64,000 bases of DNA from Brevundimonas subvibrioides ATCC 15264 (GTDB taxonomy: Bacteria; Pseudomonadota; Alphaproteobacteria; Caulobacterales; Caulobacteraceae): NCBI RefSeq assembly GCF_000144605.1, contig NC_014375.1, positions 1,860,001 to 1,924,000 on the forward strand. Direction: 5' to 3'. Made by a program: the position numbers and the translations under genes. Positions 9,148 through 18,311 of this stretch are shown here, piece after piece. Position 1 is the first letter of the stretch; each line of letters opens with the position of its first letter. Below the pieces are notes generated by a model. It searched no databases, had not been told where the DNA came from, and saw nothing but the letters and a program-made list of their open reading frames with translations.

Positions 9148-9605
9148 GCGAACCCATTCGCGTGCTGATCGTCGAGGCACGCTTCTACGATGATCTGGCC
9201 GATGCCCTGCTGGACGGCGCGAAGGATGCGCTGACGGCCCGGGGCGTGGTCTTCGACGTGGTCACCGTGCCCGGCGCGCTGGAAGTGCCGCCGGTGATCG
9301 CCCTGGCCCAGGAGGCCGGGAAATATCCGACGGCCCCGCGCTATGACGGCTATGTCGCGCTGGGCTGCGTCATCCGGGGCGAGACCTACCATTTCGAGAT
9401 CGTGTCGGATCAATCGGCGGCGGGGATCATGAACCTCGGCATCCACGGTCTGATCATCGGCAACGGCATCCTGACGGTCGAGGACGAGGCGCAGGCCTGG
9501 GCCCGGGCCCGGCGGTCGGAAGGCGACAAGGGCGGCGGGGCCGCGCGGGCCTGTCTGGATCTGATTGCCTTGAAGAAGCGATTGCGCCTAGGGCTCGGGG
9601 CATGA
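9144..9605 (+). CDS. ribH: 6,7-dimethyl-8-ribityllumazine synthase
   Basis: Condenses the pyrimidine and four-carbon intermediates to lumazine; usually assembles into pentamers or icosahedral shells. [13 protein letters not shown] starts the fold, PGALEVPP is the phosphate/substrate loop, and [21 protein letters not shown] holds the catalytic His. The best start is the CTG at 9144: it overlaps the ribBX stop (CTGA), has a strong GGAGAAG seven bases before it, and yields SEPIRVL as the first residues. A GTG at 9162 is the alternative, but it has no ribosome site and clips the first strand. The stop overlaps nusB in ATGA. About 153 residues. Confidence 0.93.
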   Translation: MSEPIRVLIVEARFYDDLADALLDGAKDALTARGVVFDVVTVPGALEVPPVIALAQEAGKYPTAPRYDGYVALGCVIRGETYHFEIVSDQSAAGIMNLGIHGLIIGNGILTVEDEAQAWARARRSEGDKGGGAARACLDLIALKKRLRLGLGA

Positions 9606-10132
9606 CCGAACCCAACTCCATCCAGGCCGTGCTGGCGCAGCTGGCCGAAACCGAGCGCGCCCAGGCCGAGCCGCAGCTGACCAGCCGCCAGCGGCGCGCG
9701 CGGACCGTCGCCCGTCTGGCGGCCGTCCAGGCCCTGTATCAGATGGAACTGGCCGGGGAGGGCGTCGAGACCGTCATCACCGAGTTCTCCAATCACCGCT
9801 TCGACGCCGACATCGAGGGTGAACCCCTGGCGGAGGCGGACGAGGCCTATTTCGCCGACGTCGTGCGCGGCGTGATCCAGAGCCAGCGCGAGATCGATGC
9901 CTCGGTGAAGGCCCGGCTGGCGTCGAACTGGCGGCTGGAGCGGCTGGACGCCACCCTCCGGGCGCTGCTGCGCTGCGGGGCGTGGGAACTGGCCCACAGG
10001 ACCGACGTGCCGAAGGAAATCGTGATCGACGAATACGTCGAACTGGCCAAGGCCTTCTTCGACGAGGCGGAAGCCAAGTTCGTCAACGCCGCCCTGGACG
10101 GGGTCGCCCGCGACGTGCGGCCAAAGGACTGA
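9602..10132 (+). CDS. nusB: Transcription antitermination factor NusB
   Basis: RNA-binding partner of NusE (S10) on boxA in rRNA antitermination. The 176-residue length includes an N-terminal extension of about 30 residues before the all-helical domain, which begins [35 protein letters not shown] and [27 protein letters not shown] are the family's C-terminal signatures. ATG overlaps the ribH stop by four bases, and thiL follows four bases after the stop. The order ribH-nusB-thiL is conserved widely in Proteobacteria. Confidence 0.95.
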   Translation: MTEPNSIQAVLAQLAETERAQAEPQLTSRQRRARTVARLAAVQALYQMELAGEGVETVITEFSNHRFDADIEGEPLAEADEAYFADVVRGVIQSQREIDASVKARLASNWRLERLDATLRALLRCGAWELAHRTDVPKEIVIDEYVELAKAFFDEAEAKFVNAALDGVARDVRPKD

Positions 10133-10136
10133 TCCC

Positions 10137-11126
10137 ATGGCCGCGCTGGACGCTGCGGGGGAGTTCGAGACGATCCGCACGCTGCTGGCCCCGCTTGCGC
10201 ACCCCGACTATGCGCGAGACCTGCTGGACGATGTGGCCGTGCTGCCGTCGCGCGCCGGGTTCGACCTGGTCCTGACCAAGGACGCCATCGTCGAGGGCGT
10301 GCATTTCCTGCCGGACGATCCGCTGGACCAGGTGGCGCAGAAGCTGTTGCGGGTGAACCTGTCGGATCTGGCCGCCAAGGGGGCTGAGCCGTTCGGTTAT
10401 CTGCTGGCCTGCCACTGGTCGCCCCGCTGCGGCTGGCCCGAACGGGAGGCCTTCGCCGCCGGGTTGAAGGCGGACCAGGACGCCTTCGGCGTTGCCCTGC
10501 TGGGCGGCGACACTGTCGCGACCCCGGGGCCGGCGTCGTTCTCGGTGACGATGCTGGGCTGGGTGCCGAAGGGGCAGGCGGTGGCGAGGTCGGGTGCTAA
10601 GGCCGGCCATGCGGTCTATGTCACCGGAACGATCGGCGATGGCTGGCTGGGCCTGCAGGCGGCCCGCGGGCGGCTGTCGCTGGAGCCCGAGCGCGTCGCG
10701 GCCCTGGCCGAGCACTACCGGCGGCCCGTGCCGCGCGTCGATTTCGGGACGGCGATCCGCGGGTTGCCGACCGCCGCCGTGGACGTCTCGGACGGACTGG
10801 TCGCGGATCTGGCCCATGTCGCCGGCGCGAGCGGGGTCGGGATCGCGCTGGACCTGGAGGCGACGCCCCTGTCGGCCGCGGCGCACGCCTGGCTGGACGC
10901 CCGCACCGATCCGCAGGCGGCGCTGGAGACGCTGGTCACGGGCGGAGACGACTATGAGATCGCCCTGTCGGTCCATCCGCTGGACGAGGCCCGGCTGAAG
11001 AAGGAGGCCGATCGTCTGCACCTGCGCCTGACGCGTATCGGCGAGGTCGTGGCCGGCAAGGGCGTTTCGGTCCGGTATCTGGGCCAGCCCGTGACCCTGG
11101 GCCGGACAGGCTGGACGCACGACTGA
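10137..11126 (+). CDS. thiL: Thiamine-monophosphate kinase
   Basis: ATP-dependent phosphorylation of thiamine monophosphate to thiamine diphosphate, the last step of cofactor synthesis. The 329 residues show the PurM-like fold: LDDVAVLPSRAGFDLVLTKD with Mg/ATP aspartates, VNLSDLAAKGAEPFGYLL, LGGDTVATPG, DVSDGLVADLAHVA and TGGDDYEIAL. It closes the rib-nusB-thiL run; a 37-base gap follows before the next gene. No TPP riboswitch was seen, as expected for a gene transcribed with ribH and nusB. Confidence 0.95.
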   Translation: MAALDAAGEFETIRTLLAPLAHPDYARDLLDDVAVLPSRAGFDLVLTKDAIVEGVHFLPDDPLDQVAQKLLRVNLSDLAAKGAEPFGYLLACHWSPRCGWPEREAFAAGLKADQDAFGVALLGGDTVATPGPASFSVTMLGWVPKGQAVARSGAKAGHAVYVTGTIGDGWLGLQAARGRLSLEPERVAALAEHYRRPVPRVDFGTAIRGLPTAAVDVSDGLVADLAHVAGASGVGIALDLEATPLSAAAHAWLDARTDPQAALETLVTGGDDYEIALSVHPLDEARLKKEADRLHLRLTRIGEVVAGKGVSVRYLGQPVTLGRTGWTHD

Positions 11127-11163
11127 AACGGAATGCTAATCGGTCCTGGCGTAGACAGGAACC

Positions 11164-11589
11164 ATGCTGCGCAGAAACCTATTCGCTCTCGGAACACTGG
11201 CCGTCGCCGCGACGGTCGCCGGCCCGGCGTCCGCGTCCGAGGACGCGCCGACGGGCAATCCGTCGCTGAACATCGCCGGCGTCGGCTTGCCGATCATCGT
11301 CGGCGGGCGAATCCGGAACTACGTCTTCGTGACGATCCGGCTGACGCTGGGCGGCGGACAGACCCCCGAGCTGATGCGCGCCAAGGAGCCCTATTACCGG
11401 GACGCCCTGGTGAAGGCGGCGCACGTGACCCCCTTCGTGGTCCAGAACGACTGGACCGTGGTCGACGCGGCGGCGATCAGCGCCATGCTGATGCGCGCCG
11501 CGCCCGGAATCTCCGGCGCGGGCTCGATCGTGGGGGCCGAGGTGGCGCTGCAGACGCCGCGCCGCCGCACGGGCATGCGGCAGGGCTGA
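11164..11589 (+). CDS. Putative exported protein
   Basis: One hundred and forty-one residues with an N-terminal signal peptide (LRRNLFALGTLAVAATVAGPASA, cleavage expected after ASA near residue 24). The mature part has short hydrophobic strands (GVGLPIIVGGRIRNYVFVTI) and then PYYRDALVKAAHVTPF. The pattern of an inner strand, a charged helix and a final strand recalls FliL-like or periplasmic accessory proteins, but the match is too weak to name. It sits between thiL and the pyrophosphatase gene with 174 bases after it. Likely periplasmic; function unknown. Confidence 0.6.
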   Translation: MLRRNLFALGTLAVAATVAGPASASEDAPTGNPSLNIAGVGLPIIVGGRIRNYVFVTIRLTLGGGQTPELMRAKEPYYRDALVKAAHVTPFVVQNDWTVVDAAAISAMLMRAAPGISGAGSIVGAEVALQTPRRRTGMRQG

Positions 11590-11775
11590 AGCGCCCGTCA
11601 TCGCTGAAATGGCCGGTTGCGTCGTCCGGTCGCAGTTGTAAGCTTCCCGGGCAAATCCCGAAGGGCGCGCTGATGCGTCCGGACTGCGCACGGGGGGACC
11701 GGAAGGCGGACAGAGGCGATAACGCCCGCCGCGCCAAGGGTCCGCGCGCCTAATGCTCTAGGTATGGAAACGCCG

Positions 11776-13923
11776 ATGACAAACTATCTGTGGCTAGTGA
11801 TAGCCGCCGGTGCGCTGGGGGTCCTTTACGGGCTGGTCCAGACCGCCAGTCTGATGAAGGCCGAAACCGGCAACGACAAGATGCGAGAAATCGCCGCCGC
11901 CATTCAGGAAGGCGCCTCCGCCTATCTGAACCGGCAATACACGACCATCGCCATGGTGGGGGTGGTCATCCTGATCGCCGCCTGGCTGCTGATCGGCGTC
12001 TATGCCGCCGTCGGCTTCGTGATCGGGGCCGTGCTGTCCGGCCTGGCCGGGTTCGCGGGCATGCTGATTTCCGTCCGCGCGAACGTGCGGACCGCCCATG
12101 CGGCGTCGCAGAGCCTGTCCAAGGGCCTCGACCTGGCCTTCCGGTCGGGCGCCATCACCGGCATGTTCGTGGCGGGCGGAGCCCTGCTGGGCGTCGCGGG
12201 CTACTACGCCGTGCTGACCCAGGTGCTGGGGCTTGAGGCCACGGGGCGCGAGGTCATCGACGGACTGGTCGCCCTGGGCTTCGGGGCCTCGCTGATCTCC
12301 ATCTTCGCCCGTCTGGGCGGCGGCATCTTCACCAAGGGCGCCGACGTGGGCGGCGACATGGTGGGCAAGGTCGAGGCCGGCATTCCCGAGGACGATCCCC
12401 GCAACGCCGCGACCATCGCCGATAACGTCGGCGACAATGTCGGCGACTGCGCCGGCATGGCCGCCGACCTGTTCGAGACCTATGCGGTGACCACGGTCGC
12501 CACCATGGTGCTGGCGGCCATCTTCTTCCGCGGCCAGCCCTATGTCGACGTGATGATGCTTCTGCCGCTGGCGATCTGCGGCATCTGCATCGTGACCTCG
12601 ATCATCGGCTCGTTCTTCGTGCGGCTGGGCAAGAGCCAGAACATCATGGGGGCCCTGTACCAGGGTCTGATCGTGACCGGGGTCCTGTCCATCGGGGCGG
12701 TCTACTGGGTCATCGACACCCTGGTGACCGGACCGGTCGTGACCAACGGGGGCCTGCAGATCGAGCCCATGAGCCTGTTCCTGTCGGGTCTGGTGGGCCT
12801 GGCCGTGACCGCCGCCATCGTGGTGATCACCGAATACTACACCGGCTCCAACTTCCGCCCCGTCCGGTCGGTGGCCAACGCCTCGGTCTCCGGGCACGGC
12901 ACCAATGTGATCCAGGGTCTGGCCGTCTCGCTGGAGGCGACCGCGCTTCCGGCCCTGACGATCATCGTCGGCATCATCGTCAGCTTCCAGCTGGCGGGCC
13001 TGTTCGGCATCGCCATCGCCACCACGACCATGCTGGGCGTGGCCGGGATGATCGTGGCGCTGGACGCCTTCGGTCCCGTGACCGACAACGCGGGCGGTAT
13101 CGCCGAGATGGCGGGCCTGCCGGCGGACGTGCGTCACGTCACCGACGCCCTGGACGCGGTAGGCAACACCACCAAGGCCGTGACCAAGGGCTATGCGATC
13201 GGATCGGCGGGCCTCGGCGCGCTGGTGCTGTTCGCGGCCTATACGTCGGACCTGCAGTATTTCGCTGCCAACCCGGCGGACTATCCGTTCTTCGCCAACA
13301 TGGGCGCGGTCACCTTCGACCTGACCAATCCCTATGTCGTCGTCGGGCTGCTGTTCGGGGGGCTGCTGCCCTTCCTGTTCGGCGGGATGTCGATGATGGC
13401 CGTGGGCCGCGCGGCCGAGGCCGTTGTCGAGGAGGTCCGTCGCCAGTTCCGCGAGAACCCCGGCATCATGACCTATGAGGTCAAGCCGGAGTACGGCCGG
13501 GCCGTCGACATCCTGACCAAGGCGGCGATCCGCGAGATGATCGTGCCGTCGCTTCTGCCGGTGCTGTCGCCGATCGTGCTGTTCGTGGCGATCCTGTTCA
13601 TCTCGGACAAGGCCAATGCCTTCGCCTCGCTGGGGGCCATGCTGATGGGTGTGATCGTGACCGGCCTGTTCGTGGCCGTCTCGATGACCTCGGGCGGCGG
13701 GGCCTGGGACAACGCCAAGAAGGTGATCGAGGAGGGCTTCACCGACAAGAACGGCGTGGTCCACGGCAAGGGCTCCGAGGCGCACAAGGCCGCGGTGACG
13801 GGCGATACGGTCGGCGATCCCTACAAGGACACGTCCGGCCCGGCCGTGAACCCGATGATCAAGATCACCAACATCGTGGCGCTGCTGCTGCTGGCGGTGC
13901 TGGCGAGCGGGAACATCGGCTAG
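11776..13923 (+). CDS. hppA: Membrane-bound proton-pumping pyrophosphatase
   Basis: Couples pyrophosphate hydrolysis to proton export across the inner membrane. About 715 residues and some 16 membrane helices. The substrate site is intact: [20 protein letters not shown] followed by [19 protein letters not shown], and a C-terminal aspartate cluster ([14 protein letters not shown]). The segment [16 protein letters not shown] carries Lys and Thr where potassium-dependent enzymes have Ala and Gly, so it should be the potassium-independent, proton-pumping type. ATG 11776 is preferred, with a GGAAA before it; ATG 11764 is four codons upstream. Transcription is expected to end at the hairpin at 14071-14105. 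Confidence 0.96.
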   Translation: MTNYLWLVIAAGALGVLYGLVQTASLMKAETGNDKMREIAAAIQEGASAYLNRQYTTIAMVGVVILIAAWLLIGVYAAVGFVIGAVLSGLAGFAGMLISVRANVRTAHAASQSLSKGLDLAFRSGAITGMFVAGGALLGVAGYYAVLTQVLGLEATGREVIDGLVALGFGASLISIFARLGGGIFTKGADVGGDMVGKVEAGIPEDDPRNAATIADNVGDNVGDCAGMAADLFETYAVTTVATMVLAAIFFRGQPYVDVMMLLPLAICGICIVTSIIGSFFVRLGKSQNIMGALYQGLIVTGVLSIGAVYWVIDTLVTGPVVTNGGLQIEPMSLFLSGLVGLAVTAAIVVITEYYTGSNFRPVRSVANASVSGHGTNVIQGLAVSLEATALPALTIIVGIIVSFQLAGLFGIAIATTTMLGVAGMIVALDAFGPVTDNAGGIAEMAGLPADVRHVTDALDAVGNTTKAVTKGYAIGSAGLGALVLFAAYTSDLQYFAANPADYPFFANMGAVTFDLTNPYVVVGLLFGGLLPFLFGGMSMMAVGRAAEAVVEEVRRQFRENPGIMTYEVKPEYGRAVDILTKAAIREMIVPSLLPVLSPIVLFVAILFISDKANAFASLGAMLMGVIVTGLFVAVSMTSGGGAWDNAKKVIEEGFTDKNGVVHGKGSEAHKAAVTGDTVGDPYKDTSGPAVNPMIKITNIVALLLLAVLASGNIG

Positions 13924-13930
13924 GCGAACA

Positions 13931-14062
13931 ACTCTCCTACCCATCGCAGATGGGTAGGGGGGCCGCGAAGCGGTGGAGGGGGCCCTTCTGCGTGCACGAA
14001 GAACCCCTCCGTCAGCTCTCAAGGGCTTGCTGCCACCTCCCCATCGCTTCGCGACGGGGAGG
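13931..14062 (+). repeat. Intergenic palindromic repeat element
   Basis: A 130-base non-coding element between hppA and bamE. Its left part holds a 10-bp perfect hairpin (13936-13945 with 13949-13958, loop GCA) followed by a G-rich CCGCGAAGCGGTGGAGGG tract. Its right part holds CCCCTCCGTCAG and a second hairpin, CCTCCCC paired with GGGGAGG (14036-14062, loop TTC). The two halves are roughly inverted copies. The look is that of a dispersed intergenic palindrome common in alphaproteobacterial genomes; only one copy lies in this window, so dispersal is an inference. Confidence 0.55.
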
Positions 14063-14070
14063 AAACAAAG

Positions 14071-14105
14071 AAAAGGCCCCGGAGAGCGATCTCCGGGGCC
14101 TTTTT
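14071..14105. terminator. Bidirectional intrinsic terminator
   Basis: Perfect 11-bp stem GGCCCCGGAGA / TCTCCGGGGCC (14075-14085 and 14090-14100) with a GCGA loop, followed by TTTTT and preceded by AAAA. The A/T flanks on both sides make it work in either direction, for hppA (+) and bamE (-), whose stop lies 16 bases beyond. Confidence 0.9.
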
Positions 14106-14120
14106 CTGTCTGATGAACGT

Positions 14121-14600
14121 CTAGTCCGGGCGGCGCTGGCCGGGGACATTGTCCTCGGTGCGCGGGAGCTGGCCACGGCCGACGTTGCCCAGCAGCTGTT
14201 CCAGCACCGTCAGCTGGCGACCGCGGGTCGGCGTCTCGCGCCGTTCCATGGCGATCTGCTGGCCGTCCTCGAGGCCCAGATTGCGGACCTCGGCGACCTT
14301 GTCGTCGGTCTCGTTGAAGGTGATGGCGGTCACCGTCCGCTGCGACACCTGGGGCACGTTGTAGGTGTACCGCTCGGTCGTCTGGGAGATGTAGTACCAG
14401 ATGTTGTCTTCGAAGGTGGAGACCGCCGAGGGCGAACCCAGCTGGGCGACGACCGTTTCCTTGGTGTCCTCGCCGACCTTGATGTCGGCCGGTTTGACGT
14501 CGACGACCTGAAATCCCTGCAGGCCCACCACAGGCGCACAGGCTCCGGCGAGGGCGGCGACGGCCGAAACGACAGCCAGACGAGCGACGATTTTATGCAT
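14121..14600 (-). CDS. bamE: Outer membrane assembly lipoprotein BamE
   Basis: Component of the BAM complex that folds outer-membrane barrels (SmpA/OmlA family). Signal peptide of about 20 residues ending ALAGAC, with Cys21 the lipidated residue. The domain has PADIKVGEDTKETVVAQLGSPS followed by NIWYYISQTTERYTY and a final TAITFNETDDKV strand, the BamE fold. The 159 residues include a C-terminal tail of about 40 residues rich in Arg, Gln and Gly. It is divergent from the bc1 chaperone gene, an arrangement kept in many alphaproteobacteria. Confidence 0.9.
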   Translation of the reverse strand: MHKIVARLAVVSAVAALAGACAPVVGLQGFQVVDVKPADIKVGEDTKETVVAQLGSPSAVSTFEDNIWYYISQTTERYTYNVPQVSQRTVTAITFNETDDKVAEVRNLGLEDGQQIAMERRETPTRGRQLTVLEQLLGNVGRGQLPRTEDNVPGQRRPD

Positions 14601-14630
14601 GGAGCGGGCGCCTGCGACGAAACAAGGTCT

Positions 14631-14659
14631 TTGACCTAACCGGACCCGCGTCCTAGTTC
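14631..14659 (+). promoter_or_regulatory. Candidate housekeeping promoter
   Basis: TTGACC (14631-14636) and TAGTTC (14654-14659) are separated by 17 bases and lie 30 bases upstream of the ATG at 14690. This would drive the bc1-chaperone/DUF177/plsX/fabH run. Pattern match only. Confidence 0.45.
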
Positions 14660-14689
14660 AACGGCGCGGCAGAAAAGGGGCCGCTGACC

Positions 14690-15229
14690 ATGCTGAAGAA
14701 CCTGTTCCGATCGCGCGAGCGCAGCCGTCCCGGCCTGGCCCTGTACGAGGCCGCCGTGGCCCAGGCGCGGCAACCCGGCTTCTATCGCGACCTGGGCGTC
14801 ACCGACCAGATCGACGCGCGATTCGAGCTGTATACGCTGCACGTCCTGCTGCTGGTCATGCGGTTGCGCGAGGAGCCCGCGCCGAACACCCAGGCCGGGG
14901 CCGAGGCCGGTCAGGACCTGTTCGACGTCTATGTGTCGGCGCTGGACAACTCCCTGCGCGAACTGGGCGTTCACGACGTCACCATGGCCAAGAAGATGCG
15001 CAAGCTGGGCGAGGCCCTCTACGGACGGATGACCGCCTATGAGCCGGCGATCCGCGAGGCTGACGCCGCCGCCCTGTCGACCGGACTGGCCCGCAATGTC
15101 TACGAGAGCCAGGACGCCGCGGTGGCTGAGGGCCTGGCGGCCTATGCGCTGGCGGCCAGGGCCAAACTGGCGGAACAGCCGATGGAGACCGTGCTGACAC
15201 GCCCCCAATGGCCGGAGGTCGCGGCATGA
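14690..15229 (+). CDS. Ubiquinol-cytochrome c chaperone family protein
   Basis: Homologue of mitochondrial CBP3/UQCC1, an assembly factor for cytochrome b of the bc1 complex. The 179 residues are almost all helical: LYEAAVAQARQPGFYRDLGVTDQIDARFEL at the start, then LHVLLLVMRL, DLFDVYVSALDNSLRELGVHD and MAKKMRKLGEALYGRM, which is the family signature. Cytoplasmic or loosely membrane-bound. Its TGA overlaps the ATG of the DUF177 gene in ATGA, so the two are co-translated. Confidence 0.88.
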   Translation: MLKNLFRSRERSRPGLALYEAAVAQARQPGFYRDLGVTDQIDARFELYTLHVLLLVMRLREEPAPNTQAGAEAGQDLFDVYVSALDNSLRELGVHDVTMAKKMRKLGEALYGRMTAYEPAIREADAAALSTGLARNVYESQDAAVAEGLAAYALAARAKLAEQPMETVLTRPQWPEVAA

Positions 15230-15756
15230 ACCCGGAACGCATCCTGCCTTTCAGCGAGGTCGTGCGGATCAACGAGATCGGCGCGGGCCTGAACCGGCAT
15301 CTGGTGCCGGACGACGCGGCCCGCGCGCGGATCGTCAAGGCGCTGGATCTGGCGACGCTGTCGAGTCTGGAGGCGGACGTCAGCCTCCTGCCGTCGCGCG
15401 CCGGATGGACGCTGTCGGGGCGGGTGACCGCGGCCGCCGAGCAGGTCTGCGGCATCACGCTGGAACCCCTGCCGGTCCAGATCGACGAGCGGTTCTCCAT
15501 CGATCTGGTCGAGGCGAGCGCGCGCGAGCCGGACGAGGTCGAGGTCGAGGTTTCCCTGGACGACGATGCGCCCGACGTCATCGAGGACGGCCGAATCGAT
15601 CTGGGGCAATATGCGGTCGAGCAGTTTTCCCTGGCGCTCGACCCCTTTCCCCGGAAGCCGGGCGCCGAGTTCGTCCAGCCCGAGGAGCCCGCGGAAATAT
15701 CGCCGTTTGCGGTGCTGAAGGCCTTCAAGCTGCCTGACGATACGGGAAAAAGCTGA
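15226..15756 (+). CDS. DUF177 (YceD-like) protein
   Basis: One hundred and seventy-six residues of the YceD/DUF177 family. It carries one conserved Cys region (EQVCGITLEPLPVQIDERF) instead of the family's usual pair of cysteines, and ends in a long acidic stretch with the typical PRKPGAEF segment. In other bacteria it sits beside rpmF and plsX and is implicated in 23S rRNA/ribosome maturation. Here rpmF is absent and plsX follows 56 bases later. ATG 15226 overlaps the preceding stop. Confidence 0.85.
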   Translation: MNPERILPFSEVVRINEIGAGLNRHLVPDDAARARIVKALDLATLSSLEADVSLLPSRAGWTLSGRVTAAAEQVCGITLEPLPVQIDERFSIDLVEASAREPDEVEVEVSLDDDAPDVIEDGRIDLGQYAVEQFSLALDPFPRKPGAEFVQPEEPAEISPFAVLKAFKLPDDTGKS

Positions 15757-15812
15757 CCCTGCGTCGTGCCCGTTGCATCCCGCCGGGGTGACGGTATCCT
15801 GAAGCCCACAAG

Positions 15813-16934
15813 ATGAGCGCCGCCCTGACGCGCGCGCCCGGAGCGAACGAGCCCTTGCCAGCCCCCACGCTGATCTCTCTGGACGCCATGGGTGGCGACC
15901 ATGGCCCACCCGTCGTCGTCGGCGGTATCCGGGACTACATCCGTCGCCACGGGGGCGAGGGCGTACGGTTCCTGCTCCACGGCGACGAGGCCGCGATCCG
16001 GGCCGAGATGACCCGGCTGAACGTGAGCGCGGACGTCTGCGACGTGCGTCACACGGACAAGAAGATCGCCTCCGACGAAAAACCCGCACAGGCCATGCGG
16101 CGGGGAAAGGGCTCCAGCCTGTGGAACGCCATCGAGGCGGTGAAGGCGGGCGAGGCCGGCGCGGTCGTGTCGGCCGGGAACACCGGCGCGCTGATGGCCA
16201 TCTCCAAGCTGATTCTGCGCATGGCGGCCCCGGGCCTGGAACGGCCGGCGATCGTCGCCAGCTGGCCGACCCTTCGTGGTGTCACGGCGGTGCTGGACGT
16301 CGGCGCCAACATCGAGAGCGATGCCGAGCAACTGATCGAGTTCGCCATCATGGGCGAGGCGTTTCACCGGGCGGTGCACGGGGTTGATCGGCCGACGGTC
16401 GGGATCCTCAACGTCGGCTCGGAGGACATCAAGGGCCACGAGGAGGTCCGCGAGGCGTCCAGAATCCTGCGTGAAGGCGGTCTGGGCCTGAACTATCACG
16501 GGTTCGTCGAGGGCGACGACATCGCCAAGGGCACGGTGGACGTGGTCGTGACGGACGGTTTCACCGGCAATATCGCGCTGAAGACGGCGGAGGGCGTGGC
16601 CCGGTTCATCTCGACCCTCCTGAAGGAGGCCCTGACCTCCACCCTGCAGGCCAAGCTGGGCGCGGTGATCGCGATGCCGGCGCTGAAAGCCATGGCCCAG
16701 AAGATCGACCCGAGCGCCATCAACGGCGGTCCGCTGCTGGGTCTGAACGGCATCGTGGTTAAGAGCCACGGGGGTGCCGACGCCAAGGGGTTTGGCAATG
16801 CCATCCGCATCGCCGTCGATCTGGCCCGCAGCGACTATATGCAGACCGTGGGGGCCAACCTGGGTCGTCTCGGCACCGTGCTGGAAAGCCTTCCCCCCGT
16901 TTCCGCCTCCCCGCGAGAAGAGACTGTATCGTGA
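15813..16934 (+). CDS. plsX: Phosphate acyltransferase PlsX
   Basis: Makes acyl-phosphate from acyl-ACP for phosphatidic acid synthesis; peripheral on the inner membrane. The 373 residues fit. ISLDAMGGDHGPPVVVGG is the N-terminal signature, SAGNTGALMAIS and DVGANIESDAEQLIEFA the core, and DGFTGNIALKTAEG the late motif. The first 20 or so residues before PTLISLDAMGG look like a disordered leader, so a later start is possible. Overlaps fabH by four bases (GTGA). Confidence 0.95.
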   Translation: MSAALTRAPGANEPLPAPTLISLDAMGGDHGPPVVVGGIRDYIRRHGGEGVRFLLHGDEAAIRAEMTRLNVSADVCDVRHTDKKIASDEKPAQAMRRGKGSSLWNAIEAVKAGEAGAVVSAGNTGALMAISKLILRMAAPGLERPAIVASWPTLRGVTAVLDVGANIESDAEQLIEFAIMGEAFHRAVHGVDRPTVGILNVGSEDIKGHEEVREASRILREGGLGLNYHGFVEGDDIAKGTVDVVVTDGFTGNIALKTAEGVARFISTLLKEALTSTLQAKLGAVIAMPALKAMAQKIDPSAINGGPLLGLNGIVVKSHGGADAKGFGNAIRIAVDLARSDYMQTVGANLGRLGTVLESLPPVSASPREETVS

Positions 16935-17908
16935 GCGTCATCCGTAGCGCCGTGACCGGCGTCGGCTCCTACCTGCCGGAACAGGTCGTCACCAATGAGG
17001 AGCTGTCGAAGACCGTCGACACCTCCGACGAGTGGATCATCGAGCGGACCGGCATCCGCCAGCGCCACAAGGCGCGCGATGACGAACCGACCAGCGATCT
17101 GGCCACCGAGGCCGCCCGGCGGGCCCTGGCCGACGCCGGGCGCACCGCGGCCGATGTCGACATGATCATCGTGGCCACCACCACGCCCGACATGACCTTT
17201 CCCGCGACGGCGTCGATCGTGCAGCGCAAGCTGGGGGCGCCCGTCTGCATCGCCTTCGACGTCCAGGCGGTCTGTTCGGGCTTCGTCTATGCCCTGAGCG
17301 TGGCCGACGGCTTCGTGGCGCGCGGCCTGTCGAAATGCGCCCTCGTCATCGGGGCCGAGGAGATGACCCGGCTGATGGACTGGACCGACCGGACGACGTG
17401 CGTCCTGTTCGGGGACGGGGCCGGGGCCGTCGTGGTCGAACCCCGTGAAGGGCAGGGGACATCCGCCGACCAGGGCATTCTCGGTTTCGCGCTGCGTTCC
17501 GACGGGACCAAGACGGATCTGCTGTATGTCGACGGCGGCCCGGCGACCACGGGAACCGTGGGCCATCTGCGCATGGCGGGGAACCAGGTCTTCCGCCACG
17601 CGGTCGTCAATATCGCCGAGGCCATCACCGGGGCCTGCGCGGCCGCGGGCATCACCGTGCCCGAGGTCGACTGGTTCGTCCCGCATCAGGCCAACCAGAG
17701 GATCATCAAGGGCGTCGGCGATCGCCTGGGCCTGGATGAGCACAAGGTCATCTCGACCGTGGCCATGCATGCCAACACCTCGGCGGCCTCCATCCCCCTG
17801 GCGCTCGACACGGCGATCCGGGACGGACGGATCCGGCGCGGCGATCTGGTCCTGCTGGAGGCCATGGGCGGCGGCCTGACCTGGGGAGCCTGCGCGTTTC
17901 GACTGTAA
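16931..17908 (+). CDS. fabH: 3-oxoacyl-ACP synthase III
   Basis: Initiates fatty-acid synthesis by condensing acetyl-CoA with malonyl-ACP. The 325 residues have the full Cys-His-Asn triad: DVQAVCSGFVYAL (nucleophilic Cys), WFVPHQANQRIIKG (His) and HANTSAASIPLAL (Asn). The GTG start at 16931 overlaps the plsX stop in GTGA, and the mature sequence opens with RSAVTGVGSYLPE, as in other FabH proteins. Confidence 0.96.
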   Translation: MSVIRSAVTGVGSYLPEQVVTNEELSKTVDTSDEWIIERTGIRQRHKARDDEPTSDLATEAARRALADAGRTAADVDMIIVATTTPDMTFPATASIVQRKLGAPVCIAFDVQAVCSGFVYALSVADGFVARGLSKCALVIGAEEMTRLMDWTDRTTCVLFGDGAGAVVVEPREGQGTSADQGILGFALRSDGTKTDLLYVDGGPATTGTVGHLRMAGNQVFRHAVVNIAEAITGACAAAGITVPEVDWFVPHQANQRIIKGVGDRLGLDEHKVISTVAMHANTSAASIPLALDTAIRDGRIRRGDLVLLEAMGGGLTWGACAFRL

Positions 17909-17923
17909 CGAGTGCGGTGCGCT

Positions 17924-17954
17924 TTGACTTCGCGTGGTTTTCCCCTTTTATGAT
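17924..17954 (+). promoter_or_regulatory. Candidate promoter of ihfA
   Basis: TTGACT (17924-17929) followed after 19 bases by TATGAT (17949-17954). The predicted start of transcription, near 17961, leaves almost no leader for ATG 17967 and so favours the TTG start at 18003. The spacing is slightly long. Confidence 0.4.
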
Positions 17955-18002
17955 GCAACGGGAGCGATGCCGGTTCCGGTGTCGAAGCGAGGGGATCGTG
18001 AC

Positions 18003-18311
18003 TTGGCCGAACTGCAGACCCTGACCCGCGCAGACCTGTGCGAGGCCGTTCTGGAAGAAGTCGGCCTGTCGCGACAGGAATGCTCCAGCCTGGTGGAGCG
18101 CACGCTGGAACTGATCGTCGAAAGTCTGGAGCAGGGCCAGACGGTCAAGCTGTCGGGGTTCGGCGTCTTTCAGGTCCGCGAGAAGAGCGCGCGCATGGGG
18201 CGTAACCCCAAGACCGGCGAGCCGGCGGCGATCAATCCGCGTCGCGTCATCAGCTTCCGCGCCTCGCAGATCATGAAGTCCCGGGTTCACGGCGCGACCA
18301 ACGGCGCCTGA
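18003..18311 (+). CDS. ihfA: Integration host factor, alpha subunit
   Basis: DNA-bending nucleoid protein that pairs with Ihf[21 protein letters not shown] opens the domain, [14 protein letters not shown] leads to the beta-arm, and [20 protein letters not shown] is the DNA-intercalating arm with its proline. TTG 18003 gives 102 residues, the family length, and has GAGGGGA seven bases upstream. ATG 17967 would add 12 residues, but its purine run is only two bases away. The one-base overlap with the MerR gene (TGATGG) indicates one transcript. Confidence 0.92.
   Translation: MAELQTLTRADLCEAVLEEVGLSRQECSSLVERTLELIVESLEQGQTVKLSGFGVFQVREKSARMGRNPKTGEPAAINPRRVISFRASQIMKSRVHGATNGA

Noticed and set aside
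11794-14022. Long open frame on the minus strand opposite hppA (and similar ones opposite hemA, the chemoreceptor and ribBX)
   Set aside because: Antisense shadows of high-GC coding sequence: His/Gln/Arg-rich composition, no motifs, no ribosome sites, and fully covered by well-recognised genes.
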